This document shows positions 1 to 9,573 of a DNA stretch of 64,000 nucleotides, one piece after another. The DNA is from Hyphomicrobiales bacterium (GTDB lineage: Bacteria; Pseudomonadota; Alphaproteobacteria; Rhizobiales; OSC116). Numbering within the stretch: position 1 is the stretch's first letter; each line of letters begins with the position of its first letter. A program made the translations under genes and the position numbers. Under the pieces are notes generated by a model, which saw only the letters and a list, made by a program, of their open reading frames with translations, did no database searches and was not told the origin of the DNA. The stretch is from NCBI GenBank assembly GCA_013214705.1, contig JABSRZ010000004.1:1-64000 (forward strand). Direction: 5' to 3'.

Positions 1-1
1 A

Positions 2-1135
2 TTCTATGCTCAAAAAAACAACCCCGATGCTGTACTATTGGTGCTAGCGGCCGATCACGTGATTGAGAATGAGGCCGCCTTTCATGCGGCGATAAACATA
101 GCCGAAAAATACGCTGAGGATGACAAATTGGTGACCTTTGGCATTGTGCCAACTCACGCCGAAACCGGTTATGGTTATGTAAAACGCGGCAATGCAGTAG
201 ATAATGCTTTTAAAGTGGATAATTTTGTCGAAAAGCCAGATTTAGCCACAGCAGAATCTTATTTGCACAGTGGTGAATACTATTGGAATAGCGGCATGTT
301 TATGTATAAAGCCAGCCGTTATCTACAGGTTTTAAAACAATATCGCCCGGCTATTTATAATGCTTGCCAAAAGGCTGTTAACACCCTCACGTCTGATTTA
401 GACTTTATCCGTCTTGATGAACCTGCATTCTTGGCCTGCCCAGCCGAATCGGTTGATTATGCAGTCATGGAGCCCGCCTGCGCCAGTGACAACAATGAGG
501 TGATGGTTGTGCCGCTAGATGCCGGTTGGAATGATGTCGGTAGTTTTACAGCTTTGTGGGAAGTGTCTAAGCGCGATGAGCAAGGCAATAGCTTCGACGG
601 CGATGTAAAATCGGTCAACACAAAAAACACCTTAGTCCGCAGCCAAGACAGGCTAGTGACCACAGTCGGCGTTGAGGATTTAGTCATCATCGACACCAAG
701 GATTCATTATTAGTCGCCCACAAAGACCACACCCAAGACGTAAAACTAATCGTCAACCAGTTAAAAGCCGATCACAGGCCAGAGGTAAAATTAAACCGTG
801 AGGTATATCGACCATGGGGCAAATATGACAGCATTGACTCTGGCCCAAGGTTCCAAGTCAAACGCATCACCGTCAAGCCCGGGGCAAAGCTGTCCATTCA
901 AATGCATCACCACCGCGCCGAACATTGGGTGGTGGTTACGGGCACGGCCAAAGTTACCATTGGCGATGAGACAAAGTTATTGACCGAAAACCAATCGACT
1001 TATATTCCGCTGGGCACTATCCACGCGCTAGAAAACCCCGGCATAGTGCCGCTCGAGCTTATAGAAGTCCAAACTGGCACATATTTTGGCGAAGATGACA
1101 TTGTTAGATTTGACGATAAATATGGCAGAAAATGA
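2..1135 (+). CDS. manC: Mannose-1-phosphate guanylyltransferase / mannose-6-phosphate isomerase, 5'-truncated
   Basis: The reading frame is open from base 2, so the N-terminal nucleotide-binding part lies outside the window. What remains is the rest of the nucleotidyltransferase domain ([36 protein letters not shown]) followed by a C-terminal cupin of the type II phosphomannose isomerase kind ([11 protein letters not shown], then the metal-ligand motif [10 protein letters not shown]). The family makes GDP-mannose from mannose-1-phosphate for polysaccharide or LPS synthesis, often with isomerase activity in the cupin. The last codon is TGA at 1133-1135. No other polysaccharide gene follows, so the operon, if any, lies upstream. 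The start cannot be judged here. Confidence 0.93.
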   Translation, partial: FYAQKNNPDAVLLVLAADHVIENEAAFHAAINIAEKYAEDDKLVTFGIVPTHAETGYGYVKRGNAVDNAFKVDNFVEKPDLATAESYLHSGEYYWNSGMFMYKASRYLQVLKQYRPAIYNACQKAVNTLTSDLDFIRLDEPAFLACPAESVDYAVMEPACASDNNEVMVVPLDAGWNDVGSFTALWEVSKRDEQGNSFDGDVKSVNTKNTLVRSQDRLVTTVGVEDLVIIDTKDSLLVAHKDHTQDVKLIVNQLKADHRPEVKLNREVYRPWGKYDSIDSGPRFQVKRITVKPGAKLSIQMHHHRAEHWVVVTGTAKVTIGDETKLLTENQSTYIPLGTIHALENPGIVPLELIEVQTGTYFGEDDIVRFDDKYGRK

Positions 1136-1153
1136 TAAATATCGATGCAAGCA

Positions 1154-3163
1154 TCACTGGACACCAATTTCCGAAAAATAGTTCAAATAAGCATCCAAAT
1201 CTCGTTTATATTTAAACGGGTAGGTCTGCTTTATATAGGCCAAATCAAATTGCGGCATTGCCTCTTTCAAAACCTTATATTCATGTTTGGCTTCAGATAA
1301 TTTTTCGCCCGCCACCAGCGCAGCTATATAACGCTGCCTGCCGCGTGAATAATCAGGGTCAGACGACAGACATTTCTGCGCATACTCAATGGCCTGTGTG
1401 GTGTGACCGCTCAACAAGTAGCAGGTCGATAAATCACCATATAATACCGAAAGGCTAGGCGCGCAGGGGTCTAACCTCGTCATATAATTGCATTGCTCAA
1501 TGGCTTCTTCAAACTCACCACCAAATTCTAATCCGCATACCAAATAATGCCGGCTTAAAATGTCGGATGGGTTCATTTTAATCGATTCACGGGCGGTTAT
1601 TAGCCCACCGGTAACGTCATGCTGGCCAAATATTTGGGTAATAGACACCGTAGCCAGCGCCATATAGTTACTATTGTCCAACTCCACCGCTTGTTTGGCT
1701 CTAAAAATGGCTCTGTTTAGTGACTTTGCTGGGTCTGCCGACCAACTATTAATCGCATCATGCCAATGGCAAGTGGCTATACCACTAATGGCGTCACTAG
1801 ATGTCGGGTCAAGGGTTGCCACATCCCTATACATCGCCATGGCGATCACATTACTCTGCTTTGTGCCATAGGTGTGCCCACTCTGAAACTTAGTCACCCG
1901 GGCTTTATGCAAAATTTCCCACATCGATAAATTAACCGGGTCTTGCCGATATAATCGGTTATATTCAAACCGGCTTATTTCTGGCTCTAAGCGCCGGGCT
2001 ATTTCATCGCTCAGGCTGTTTTCCATACTATATAAATCGTCAGCTTTGCCTTCAAACCGCCCCGACCATAATATCAAGCCGGTTAATCCATCACATAATT
2101 CAACGGTTATCAGCAAATATTCACCATGCCGGCGCACCGAACCATCTACAATATAGCGCGCGCCCGTCTCGTTAGATATAATGCTTTTATTGCAATTTTT
2201 ATCTCGGTAATGATTGGTAGAATATCTGCCAATAATCGGAAACCAACGCCAAGCGGCCAAACCATTTACAACGTCTTCAGTAATGCCTTCAGCAATAAAG
2301 CTATCTTCTATGTTATCGCTTAAACTTGCAAATGGCAAAACCGCGACGGCCGATCTGTCGCCAAATAATGGTTTTAAAACCGATGATATTTCAGCCACTT
2401 TATGTGCCGCAACAACCGAAGGATCGGTAATTTTTGAAACCAGCCTTTTGCCTAACTCTAATGTGAGTCCCGAAGGGCTAATGCCTAGTTCGGTTTTTAG
2501 CAATAATTTTAATTTTGTGTAACATAACAGAGCCGCCGCCCGGTCCCCCGATAAATTCAATGCCTCTATTAGAATGCGATGACAAATTTCAGACACCGGG
2601 TCAATATGTATAGCATTCTCGGCCCATACACGCGCATTTTCAAAATCGCCAGCGTCAAAATACTGTTGCGCAAGTTTTATCATCAGCGCAATGGCCTTTT
2701 TCTCTAAAACATCACGTTCAATCGAAACCCAATTTTCAAATTCTCTGGATTTTGAATAAATGCCATCCAACAAAGCGCCGCTATAAATAGCCGAGGCAGC
2801 TTTAAAATTTTTTGGCATGGCCGCCTTGGCATTGGCTAAAAATTCCACCACGTCGATGGTCACCAGATCAGGCGAAAGCCAAATATTTTGATGATCCGCC
2901 ACCAATACATCATCGCCAATAATATGTTTTAATTTAGATAATTCTTGGCGCAAACTAGCGCGCGCTTGTTCATCTTCTCTGTCTGACCAAATAAGCCCGG
3001 CGGCTTTTTCGCGGCTTATGATCAAATTGTCGCTAAGCGACAATAAACATAGCAAACACCCAGCCTTGCGCCCTAGATGCAATTTCACATTGTCTGGCGT
3101 TTTTGTAACATTTATGCCGCCAAATAGATTGATACGGATCATTTTCGTCACCTTTAACATCAA
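1154..3163 (-). CDS. BTAD/SARP-type transcriptional regulator with TolB-like domain and TPR repeats
   Basis: This 669-aa protein begins with a winged-helix DNA-binding segment (about residues 8-100; MIRINLFGG, LGRKAGCLLCLLSL). A bacterial transcriptional activator (BTAD) helical domain follows to about 245, then a TolB/FlgO-like domain (VAVLPFASLSD, FIAEGITEDVVNGL, YIVDGSVRR) to about 390, and TPR-like repeats to the C-terminus. This architecture is that of SARP-like activators that sense through the TolB and TPR parts; the ligand is unknown. It is transcribed divergently from the DUF1326/DUF2182 pair, which it may control. An alternative start at 3142 (MIRINLF) removes seven residues and aligns better with the family. 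Function beyond transcriptional regulation is inference. Confidence 0.82.
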   Translation of the reverse strand: MMLKVTKMIRINLFGGINVTKTPDNVKLHLGRKAGCLLCLLSLSDNLIISREKAAGLIWSDREDEQARASLRQELSKLKHIIGDDVLVADHQNIWLSPDLVTIDVVEFLANAKAAMPKNFKAASAIYSGALLDGIYSKSREFENWVSIERDVLEKKAIALMIKLAQQYFDAGDFENARVWAENAIHIDPVSEICHRILIEALNLSGDRAAALLCYTKLKLLLKTELGISPSGLTLELGKRLVSKITDPSVVAAHKVAEISSVLKPLFGDRSAVAVLPFASLSDNIEDSFIAEGITEDVVNGLAAWRWFPIIGRYSTNHYRDKNCNKSIISNETGARYIVDGSVRRHGEYLLITVELCDGLTGLILWSGRFEGKADDLYSMENSLSDEIARRLEPEISRFEYNRLYRQDPVNLSMWEILHKARVTKFQSGHTYGTKQSNVIAMAMYRDVATLDPTSSDAISGIATCHWHDAINSWSADPAKSLNRAIFRAKQAVELDNSNYMALATVSITQIFGQHDVTGGLITARESIKMNPSDILSRHYLVCGLEFGGEFEEAIEQCNYMTRLDPCAPSLSVLYGDLSTCYLLSGHTTQAIEYAQKCLSSDPDYSRGRQRYIAALVAGEKLSEAKHEYKVLKEAMPQFDLAYIKQTYPFKYKRDLDAYLNYFSEIGVQ

Positions 3164-3203
3164 TAAAATACAACACTATCGCGCTATTTTACGCATTTTT
3201 TAC

Positions 3204-3215
3204 GATTGAGCAATC
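3204..3215. promoter_or_regulatory. Short perfect dyad between divergent regulator and DUF1326 gene
   Basis: GATTG-AG-CAATC is a perfect 5-bp inverted repeat in the 134-base spacer between the BTAD regulator and the DUF1326 start. It is a possible operator, but a dyad this short could arise by chance. A second imperfect one (AGGTT-cgact-AACCT) lies at about 3256-3270. Confidence 0.25.
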
Positions 3216-3297
3216 AGTTTATCACGCTTTAATTGCATTCCACTTCTAGCATGTGGAGGTTCGACTAACCTTAAAATTAAAAAAAGAGGAAAAAACA

Positions 3298-3936
3298 ATG
3301 ATACCTTGGGAACTAAAATTCGATGAATTTGTCAATTGCAATTGCGCCTATGGCTGCCCTTGTCAATTTAATGCATTGCCCACTCATGGCAACTGCGAAG
3401 CCATTTCAAGCATGAAAATAACCAAAGGACATTTTGGCGAAGTTGATATTTCCGGCTTAAACGTTATTGGCATATTCTCGTGGCCCAAAGCCATCCATGA
3501 AGGCAATGGGTCTTGCGAAATCATTGTCGATAGCAAAGCCAACGAGGCACAACGAGATGCCATCTTAAAAATAATGTCTGGCGAAGAAACTGTGCCTATG
3601 GCCACAATATTTTCGGTATTTGCAACCACACTTACCACCGTTCACCCGCCAGTTTTTGCGCCGATTACAATTGATGTCGATGTCGAAAACCGTGTAGCAA
3701 ACATAAAAGTCGCCAACCACATTGATGTGGTCGGCGAACCAATTCGCAACCCAGTATCGGGCGAAATTCATCAAGCGCGGATAGATTTACCACATGGTTT
3801 TGAATATTCCATTGCAGAAATGGGTTCTGGCACCGGCAAATCTAGTGGCAAAATCAAACTAGATCTGACTGACTCTTATGGCCAATTTGCCCATGTACAC
3901 ATGACCAATGAAGGCCCAGTGCGCGCGGCAGCTTAG
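3298..3936 (+). CDS. DUF1326 family protein (Cys-rich N-terminus)
   Basis: This is a 212-aa protein when started at ATG 3298, which has the purine-rich Shine-Dalgarno AAGAGGAA just upstream; the longer frame from 3253 has no such site. The N-terminal signature CNCAYGCPCQFNALPTHGNC puts five cysteines in about 20 residues and marks the DUF1326 family, whose biochemical role is unknown. The remainder is predicted soluble, with no signal peptide or membrane segment. The gene is followed after 24 bases by a DUF2182 membrane protein, so the two probably share a transcript. The cysteine cluster suggests metal or redox chemistry; this is inference. Confidence 0.88.
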   Translation: MIPWELKFDEFVNCNCAYGCPCQFNALPTHGNCEAISSMKITKGHFGEVDISGLNVIGIFSWPKAIHEGNGSCEIIVDSKANEAQRDAILKIMSGEETVPMATIFSVFATTLTTVHPPVFAPITIDVDVENRVANIKVANHIDVVGEPIRNPVSGEIHQARIDLPHGFEYSIAEMGSGTGKSSGKIKLDLTDSYGQFAHVHMTNEGPVRAAA

Positions 3937-3960
3937 CCACATATAAAAACGGAGGTTAAA

Positions 3961-4710
3961 ATGTTAGAAACGATCATAAAACATGACCGCATGGTCGTTT
4001 TTACCAGTTTAATCTTCATCATCACCGTTTCTTGGCTCTTTCTACTAGACGGAGCTGGGATGGCTATGAATATGTCAGCTATCAGCATGTCAGAAGGCTG
4101 GTCATTGTCATATTTTATCACCATATTTATAATGTGGTGGGTGATGATGATCGCCATGATGTTGCCCAGCGCCGCACCGATGATATTATTATTCGCCACG
4201 GTGAGTAAAAAACACTTTCCGCAAACAACCGCCGCCCTCTCGACCGCCATATTTACCAGCAGTTATTTAATTATGTGGGCATTCTTTAGCTTGCTGGCAA
4301 CCATGGCTCAATGGCTTTTAGCAACGCATAACTTGCTTGATATGATGCAAATAAACAATCATTTCATCAATGCAGCTTTGCTTATCACCGCCGGAATTTA
4401 CCAATTTACACCGCTTAAAGATGCCTGTTTGCGCCTTTGCCGCACGCCGGTGCAATTTGTTATGCTGCACTGGATGCCCGGCCGCACCGGCGCGGTAAAA
4501 ATGGGGCTGCTACATGGTACATTTTGTTTAGGCTGTTGTTGGTTTTTAATGGCCTTATTATTTGTCGGCGGTGTGATGAACATACTGTGGATCGGCGGGT
4601 TAGCCCTTTATGTGCTGATCGAAAAGTTAACCCCATACAATCAAACAGTAGAAAGAATTGTTGGCATAATACTCATCGCCAGCGGCGTCGTAACATTACT
4701 CATTAACTAA
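3961..4710 (+). CDS. DUF2182 family Met/Cys-rich integral membrane protein
   Basis: This 249-aa polytopic membrane protein has about seven hydrophobic segments (near residues 11-30, 48-72, 88-112, 129-147, 180-200, 205-222 and 230-248). Family marks are MMIAMMLPSAAPMI in the second segment, the loop YQFTPLKDACLRLCRTP, and GTFCLGCCWFLMALLFVGG near the C-terminus. Many methionines (GMAMNMSAISMSEG) and conserved cysteines explain the usual label of predicted metal-binding membrane protein, although substrate and direction are not established. Its Shine-Dalgarno (GGAGG at 3951-3955) sits just downstream of the DUF1326 gene, supporting a two-gene operon. Confidence 0.9.
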   Translation: MLETIIKHDRMVVFTSLIFIITVSWLFLLDGAGMAMNMSAISMSEGWSLSYFITIFIMWWVMMIAMMLPSAAPMILLFATVSKKHFPQTTAALSTAIFTSSYLIMWAFFSLLATMAQWLLATHNLLDMMQINNHFINAALLITAGIYQFTPLKDACLRLCRTPVQFVMLHWMPGRTGAVKMGLLHGTFCLGCCWFLMALLFVGGVMNILWIGGLALYVLIEKLTPYNQTVERIVGIILIASGVVTLLIN

Positions 4711-4805
4711 TCTGCCATCACAACAGCCTGACCACCGAACCAAGTTGCAATCAACAGCTATTTAGGTTACCAACAATCTGCATCATTTAAACAACAGGCT
4801 ATAAC

Positions 4806-5567
4806 GTGCAAATTGTAATATCTCCCGCAAAAACCTTAGATTTCGACTCTAAACCGACCACAAATATCTACACAGACTCAATATTTTTAGACCAATCTTC
4901 ATTGCTAATTGACCGTTTGGCAAAATATAGCGTCGCGCGCATTGCCAAGCTGATGAGCCTTAGCAAAAACCTCGCCACATTAAACGCCGAGCGCTATAAA
5001 AGCTGGCAACTGCCTTTTAACCCAGACAATGCCAAGCAAGCCATATTGGCCTTTAAAGGTGATGTATATTTAGGCCTTGTTGCCGAAACAATGAGCCAGG
5101 CTGACCTAGATTTTGCTCAGCAAAATTTGCGCATATTATCGGGTCTTTATGGCGTGCTAAAACCGTTAGATTTAATCCAGCCCTACCGGCTTGAAATGGG
5201 CACAAGCTTAAAATACCAGCGGGCAAATAACCTATATCAATTTTGGGGCGATAAAATTACCAATTCGTTAAATGAAGAAGGCCAAGACACGCTAATTAAT
5301 CTAGCCTCCAACGAATATTTCAAGGCCATAAAACCTAAAAAACTAAATGCCAATATCATCACACCAATTTTCAAAGATTGCAAAGCCGGTAATTATAAAG
5401 TCATCAGTTTTTTTGCCAAAAAAGCCCGTGGCATGATGGCCAGATACATCATCGACAACCGCCTTACCCAACCAGAGAACATAAAGTCATTCCAAGTTGC
5501 AGGCTATTATTTCAATGCCGAACAATCAACCGCCAATGAGTGGGTTTTTCTGCGCGAAGAACAATAG
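4806..5567 (+). CDS. yaaA: YaaA family peroxide-stress protein
   Basis: This 253-aa protein matches the YaaA (DUF328/UPF0246) family over its full length. It has N-terminal ISPAKTLDF, central GDVYLGL and [14 protein letters not shown], and the C-terminal basic motif [14 protein letters not shown]. In E. coli YaaA limits intracellular iron and DNA damage during peroxide stress. Translation starts at GTG 4806. A HAD phosphatase gene follows after 6 bases, so the two are probably co-transcribed. Confidence 0.93.
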   Translation: MQIVISPAKTLDFDSKPTTNIYTDSIFLDQSSLLIDRLAKYSVARIAKLMSLSKNLATLNAERYKSWQLPFNPDNAKQAILAFKGDVYLGLVAETMSQADLDFAQQNLRILSGLYGVLKPLDLIQPYRLEMGTSLKYQRANNLYQFWGDKITNSLNEEGQDTLINLASNEYFKAIKPKKLNANIITPIFKDCKAGNYKVISFFAKKARGMMARYIIDNRLTQPENIKSFQVAGYYFNAEQSTANEWVFLREEQ

Positions 5568-5573
5568 GCAATT

Positions 5574-6269
5574 ATGCAACCAAAATTGGTGATATTTGAT
5601 TTAGATGGCACGTTAATAGACGGCGCACAGGCCTGCATTCCGGCCATGCAACATGCCTTTAGAACGGTCAATCTGCCCGTGCCAAATGCGGTGCAGGTTA
5701 AAAATATGATAGGCCTTTCCATCACCCCGGCCATTTACCATATTCTCAGTAGTTTCAACGATATAAGGCACGTATCTGAATCAGAAGTTGAGCAGATTGG
5801 CGATATATATAAAGACTATTTCTACCAATCTCGCATTGCCAACAAACATCAATCGCCAATTTATTCCGGGGCGTTAAAATGCTTGGCCAAATTACATGCC
5901 AACCCCAACATTTTGTTAAGCATTGCCACCGGCAAAAGCCGACGTGGGGTGAACGCATTTCTCGATAAATATGAATTAAATAATCTATTTAGCACCAGTT
6001 GGTGCGCCACCGAATGCCACTCCAAACCCCACCCAGAAATGATAGATCAAGCCATGAATACATTGGGTATAGACGCTGAAAACACCATAATGGTTGGCGA
6101 CACAGAATTTGACATGCAGATGGCCAAAAACGCCAAAGTGCATGCCATCGGTGTCGATTGGGGCTATCACAGCCAAGAGCTGATGCTAAAGTCTGGAGCC
6201 AATCAAATTGTCGATAATTTTGAACAGCTAACACTGGCCATTTTTGAACGGTTCAAAAATGCCAATTAA
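5574..6269 (+). CDS. HAD-superfamily (subfamily IA) phosphatase, phosphoglycolate-phosphatase-like
   Basis: This 231-aa protein carries all four HAD motifs: FDLDGTLID (nucleophile Asp at residue 9, acid Asp at 11), SIATGKS, the lysine of KPHPEM, and MVGDTEFDM with its acidic pair. The helical cap inserted after motif I makes it subfamily IA, like Gph and related phosphatases; the natural substrate cannot be told from sequence. It lies just upstream of the ATP12 chaperone gene, an association I recall from many alphaproteobacterial genomes, where rluC is often beside them too. Confidence 0.88.
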   Translation: MQPKLVIFDLDGTLIDGAQACIPAMQHAFRTVNLPVPNAVQVKNMIGLSITPAIYHILSSFNDIRHVSESEVEQIGDIYKDYFYQSRIANKHQSPIYSGALKCLAKLHANPNILLSIATGKSRRGVNAFLDKYELNNLFSTSWCATECHSKPHPEMIDQAMNTLGIDAENTIMVGDTEFDMQMAKNAKVHAIGVDWGYHSQELMLKSGANQIVDNFEQLTLAIFERFKNAN

Positions 6270-6328
6270 ACCGCTTACCAACACTGGCAAAAAATGCTAT
6301 GCAGCATTTAACAATTTATGGACAAAAA

Positions 6329-7144
6329 ATGACTGACGAAAAACGACCCACCCCCGCCACAATTTTCGATTATTTGCCAATGGGTGATATTGACACTGAC
6401 AGCATCCAAGAAGATGTCAAAAAACAATTCAAACGCAAATTTCCTAAAAAATTCTTTGACTTAGCCACTTATGCGGACTCAAAAACTGAAGCTGGTTATG
6501 TGATTAATTTGGATGGCCGCACCCTCAAAACTCCACTTAAAAATACCCTCACCTTGCCCACCATGCGGTTAGCAAGTGCCGTTTGTGACGAGTGGAATGC
6601 TCTGGGTGAATTTATAAATCCTGACCATTTACCGCTCACCAAAACCGCCAATTCTGCCATCGAAAAAACCGCCCCCAACAAATTACATGTGGTGGCCGAA
6701 ATGGTGCGCTTTGGCGAAACTGATCTGATATTTTACCAGCAAAATACACCAGATGGCCTTGCAAAATTGCAAGAGTTACACTGGAACCCGATATTATTGT
6801 GGGCCGAAAACCTGTGGAATGTAAAATATAAAACCACCTTCGGCATCACCCATGTGGCGCAAGACATCAAAATATTAACTCAATATGAGGCCGACATCGC
6901 CGTCCTAGATGAACACCAGCTTTCGGCATTATATCTGCTAACCACAAGCTGTGGTTCATTGCTCATCGCCTTGGCCTATAAAGCCAATATGTTGAGCAAA
7001 GATGGCGTGGCCAAAGCCGCGTTTGTCGATGAGGATTGGCAAATTAGCCAATGGGGCGAGGACGAAGAAGCCAAGCAAATTCGCCAATTTAAACTGGCCG
7101 AAATAGACAGCTTTTGCACCTATCTCGACCTGCTCAAAAACTAA
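6329..7144 (+). CDS. ATP12 family F1-ATPase assembly chaperone
   Basis: At 271 aa from ATG 6329 (MTDEKRPTP), this resembles the ATP12 family shared by mitochondria and Alphaproteobacteria, which binds the alpha subunit of F1 during ATP synthase assembly. Visible family features are KKFFDLATYADS, GYVINLDGRTLKTP, the CDEWNALGEFI region, RFGETDLIFY, and the C-terminal QWGEDEEAKQIR. The longer frame starts at 6299 without a clear ribosome site and is less likely. The gene ends 4 bases inside the convergent MerR regulator frame (7141-7144). Its presence supports the alphaproteobacterial assignment. Confidence 0.92.
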   Translation: MTDEKRPTPATIFDYLPMGDIDTDSIQEDVKKQFKRKFPKKFFDLATYADSKTEAGYVINLDGRTLKTPLKNTLTLPTMRLASAVCDEWNALGEFINPDHLPLTKTANSAIEKTAPNKLHVVAEMVRFGETDLIFYQQNTPDGLAKLQELHWNPILLWAENLWNVKYKTTFGITHVAQDIKILTQYEADIAVLDEHQLSALYLLTTSCGSLLIALAYKANMLSKDGVAKAAFVDEDWQISQWGEDEEAKQIRQFKLAEIDSFCTYLDLLKN

Positions 7145-7860
7145 GCCAATTTGGCGATTAATTTGGGGCCTATAAATTCACCAAGTTCGGCCGAAAAGAA
7201 TTGTCTATCCTCTGGCCAATCATGCATCGCCGCATAGCTATTAAAAATAGCTTCCATTGTCGGTTTATTGTCAATAAATTGCCCGACGGTAGCAATCCAT
7301 TCATCTGCCAACTTGTCAAACGTAGTGGCATCATAGTGGTCAAATTGCGCATAGGCGCGTTTTATCAAGTCATCCCATTTCGATTTAAGTTGTTGTTTTT
7401 CAACGACATCAGGAATATATGTGCCTAATTTAGCCATATCTGCCTCCGACTGGTCTAAATACCAATCTATATTTCTGGATTCCATTTTCATTTCCTTTAT
7501 TAAGTCAACCCAATCCTGCAACTCGCTGTTCTGATTGCGATTTTCAACTTTATCAATAAGCCCGATAACCCGTTTGATTTCATTAAGTTTTTTGTTCAAC
7601 GCAGTCTTTTGTGTGGCTAAATTCAAAGTCAACATTTGGTTATTATGTTTAAAATGCTGGCCAATTTCAGTTAAACTAAACCCCAATAATTTAAGCGCCA
7701 GCACCGATTCAATTTGGTTTATATGCTTCAAATCATAACGCCTATAACCGTTATCAGGGTTATAATTTGGCAACACCAAACCAAGCTTTTCATAATGCCG
7801 CAAAGTTTTAACGGTTAGATTTGTTAGTTTGGCAAACTCGCCGATAGAATAAATTTTCAT
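7141..7860 (-). CDS. MerR family transcriptional regulator with TipAS-like C-terminal domain
   Basis: This 239-aa protein has an N-terminal MerR helix-turn-helix (YSIGEFAKLTNLTVKTLRHY, residues 4-23), a wing to about residue 70 (YRRYDLKHINQIESV), a coiled-coil dimerisation helix to about 110, and a C-terminal domain resembling TipAS (multidrug or peptide-antibiotic binding; YAQFDHYDATTFDKLADEW). No cysteine pair typical of metal-sensing MerR proteins is visible, so an organic ligand is more likely. Its own promoter has the overlong 19-base spacer typical of MerR targets, so it is probably autoregulated. It is divergent from pccBA. Confidence 0.9.
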   Translation of the reverse strand: MKIYSIGEFAKLTNLTVKTLRHYEKLGLVLPNYNPDNGYRRYDLKHINQIESVLALKLLGFSLTEIGQHFKHNNQMLTLNLATQKTALNKKLNEIKRVIGLIDKVENRNQNSELQDWVDLIKEMKMESRNIDWYLDQSEADMAKLGTYIPDVVEKQQLKSKWDDLIKRAYAQFDHYDATTFDKLADEWIATVGQFIDNKPTMEAIFNSYAAMHDWPEDRQFFSAELGEFIGPKLIAKLA

Positions 7861-7884
7861 GACCTACCTTTTAAAGATTATTCT

Positions 7885-7915
7885 GTTGTAAACGCTGACC
7901 TAAGGTACGGGTCAA
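7885..7915 (-). promoter_or_regulatory. MerR-type promoter with 19-base spacer driving the MerR regulator gene
   Basis: On the minus strand, a -35 TTGACC (7910-7915) and a -10 TACAAC (7885-7890) are separated by exactly 19 bases, the stretched spacing characteristic of promoters activated by DNA-distorting MerR proteins. The spacer contains the inverted repeat TGACC-N9-GGTCA, formed with the end of the -35 box. The start codon of the MerR gene lies 25 bases downstream of the -10. Autoregulation is inferred. Confidence 0.7.
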
Positions 7916-7953
7916 GCCACGATGCAAAATAAAATAAACTAATCATATTATTC

Positions 7954-7970
7954 TACCATACGGTATGGTA
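7954..7970. promoter_or_regulatory. 17-bp perfect palindrome, candidate repressor operator for pccBA
   Basis: TACCATAC-G-GTATGGTA is a perfect inverted repeat with 8-bp arms, 50 bases before the pccB start. A -10-like TATTAT lies immediately upstream (7946-7951), so the palindrome would cover the transcription start, as expected of a repressor site. Arm length and single-base centre resemble TetR-family operators. No TetR gene is present nearby and the adjacent MerR protein has its own site, so the cognate regulator is unknown. Confidence 0.55.
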
Positions 7971-8019
7971 TGGTGAGCTAGTTATGCAACCAGAATCAAT
8001 CAAAAAATACGGATAGATT

Positions 8020-9552
8020 ATGCAAAATATATTAGAGCAACTCGAGCAACGGCGCAAGATTGCGCGCTTAGGTGGTGGCCAAGCCCGCATCGACCGGCAG
8101 CATAAGAAAGGCAAATTAACCGCCCGAGAGCGCATAGACTTGCTGGTAGATAGAGGCAGTTTCGAAGAGTTTGATATGTTTGTCGAGCATAAATGTGTCG
8201 ATTTTGGCATGGCAGAACAAAAAATTCCCGGCGATGGCGTGGTGACCGGTTGGGGCACAGTTAATGGCCGCATCATATATTTATTCGCCAAAGATTTTAC
8301 GGTTTTTGGCGGTTCATTATCCGAAACTCATGCCAAAAAAATTCAAAAAGTGCAAGACATGGCGTTGCGCAACCGCGCACCCATTATCGGCCTGTTTGAT
8401 GCCGGTGGCGCGCGCATTCAAGAAGGCGTAGCGGCTTTAGGTGGTTATGGCGAAGTGTTCAAACGCAACGTGCAAGCCTCAGGCGTTATCCCACAAATAT
8501 CACTCATTATGGGGCCATGTGCCGGTGGCGATGTTTACAGCCCAGCCATGACCGATTTTATTTTCATGGTCAAAGACACATCTTATATGTTTGTCACCGG
8601 GCCAGACGTGGTCAAAACCGTCACCAATGAAACCGTAACTGCCGAACAATTGGGCGGCGCGTCCATCCATGCGGTTAAATCTTCAGTGGTCGATGTGGCG
8701 TTTGAAAATGACGTCGAAGCTCTTCTGCAATTGCGGCGGTTTATAGATTTTCTACCGGCCAGCAACGTGCAAGCCGCCCCCACCCTGCCGGTCATAGATA
8801 GCCCCAACCGGTTAGACAATGCGTTAGACACGCTGGTGCCCGAAAACCCCAACCACCCTTATGATATGAAAGAGCTGATTTACAGCGTTGTCGATGACAA
8901 AGACTTTTTCGAAATCCAGCCAAGCCATGCGCCCAACATCATCATTGGATACGGCCGTATAGAAGGCAAAACCGTTGGCTTTGTTGCCAACCAACCATTG
9001 GCATTGGCCGGCGTGTTAGACAGCAATGCCAGCCGCAAAGCCGCTCGTTTCATACGCTTCTGCGATTGTTTCAACATCCCCATCGTCTCATTTGTCGATG
9101 TGCCCGGCTTCCTGCCCGGCACCGACCAAGAATATGGCGGCCTCATTAAACATGGCGCAAAACTACTGTTTGCCTATGCCGAAGCCACCGTACCGCTAGT
9201 AACCGTCATCACCCGCAAGGCCTATGGCGGCGCTTATGACGTGATGAGCAGCAAACATATCGGCGGCGATGTAAATTACGCGTGGCCAAGTGCCGAAATC
9301 GCGGTAATGGGTGCCAAAGGCGCCATCGAAATTATTTTCCGCAAAGACATTGGCGATGCCGAAAAGATTAAAGCCAAAATTGCCGATTATGAAGAGCGAT
9401 TTTGCTCTCCATTTGTGGCCGCAGAACGTGGTTATATTGACGATGTCATCATGCCGCATTCGACCCGCCGGCGGATAGCCAACGCGCTAAAATCATTAAT
9501 CCATAAATCGGTCGAAACCCCGTGGCGCAAACATGACAATATCCCTCTATAA
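8020..9552 (+). CDS. pccB: Propionyl-CoA carboxylase beta subunit (carboxyltransferase)
   Basis: This 510-aa protein has the two crotonase-like halves of acyl-CoA carboxyltransferases. It shows the N-terminal [19 protein letters not shown], the CoA-site motifs [20 protein letters not shown] and [13 protein letters not shown], and in the second half [16 protein letters not shown] and [15 protein letters not shown]. Length and motifs fit PccB, which transfers CO2 from carboxybiotin to propionyl-CoA, giving methylmalonyl-CoA. The partner biotin carboxylase subunit follows after 21 bases. No methylmalonyl-CoA epimerase or mutase is in the window. Acetyl-CoA or another acyl-CoA as substrate is the main alternative. 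Confidence 0.93.
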   Translation: MQNILEQLEQRRKIARLGGGQARIDRQHKKGKLTARERIDLLVDRGSFEEFDMFVEHKCVDFGMAEQKIPGDGVVTGWGTVNGRIIYLFAKDFTVFGGSLSETHAKKIQKVQDMALRNRAPIIGLFDAGGARIQEGVAALGGYGEVFKRNVQASGVIPQISLIMGPCAGGDVYSPAMTDFIFMVKDTSYMFVTGPDVVKTVTNETVTAEQLGGASIHAVKSSVVDVAFENDVEALLQLRRFIDFLPASNVQAAPTLPVIDSPNRLDNALDTLVPENPNHPYDMKELIYSVVDDKDFFEIQPSHAPNIIIGYGRIEGKTVGFVANQPLALAGVLDSNASRKAARFIRFCDCFNIPIVSFVDVPGFLPGTDQEYGGLIKHGAKLLFAYAEATVPLVTVITRKAYGGAYDVMSSKHIGGDVNYAWPSAEIAVMGAKGAIEIIFRKDIGDAEKIKAKIADYEERFCSPFVAAERGYIDDVIMPHSTRRRIANALKSLIHKSVETPWRKHDNIPL

Positions 9553-9573
9553 GGCTCAATAAGGCTCTAAAGC

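Noticed and set aside
3240-3285. T-arm-like GGTTCGACTAACC suggesting a tRNA remnant
   Set aside because: No acceptor stem, D-arm or anticodon arm can be formed with the preceding 70 bases; only a 5-bp hairpin remains.
7915-7945. PccR/RamB-like TTTGCAAA box upstream of pccB
   Set aside because: Only a single imperfect ATGCAAAA is present, not the paired octamers expected.
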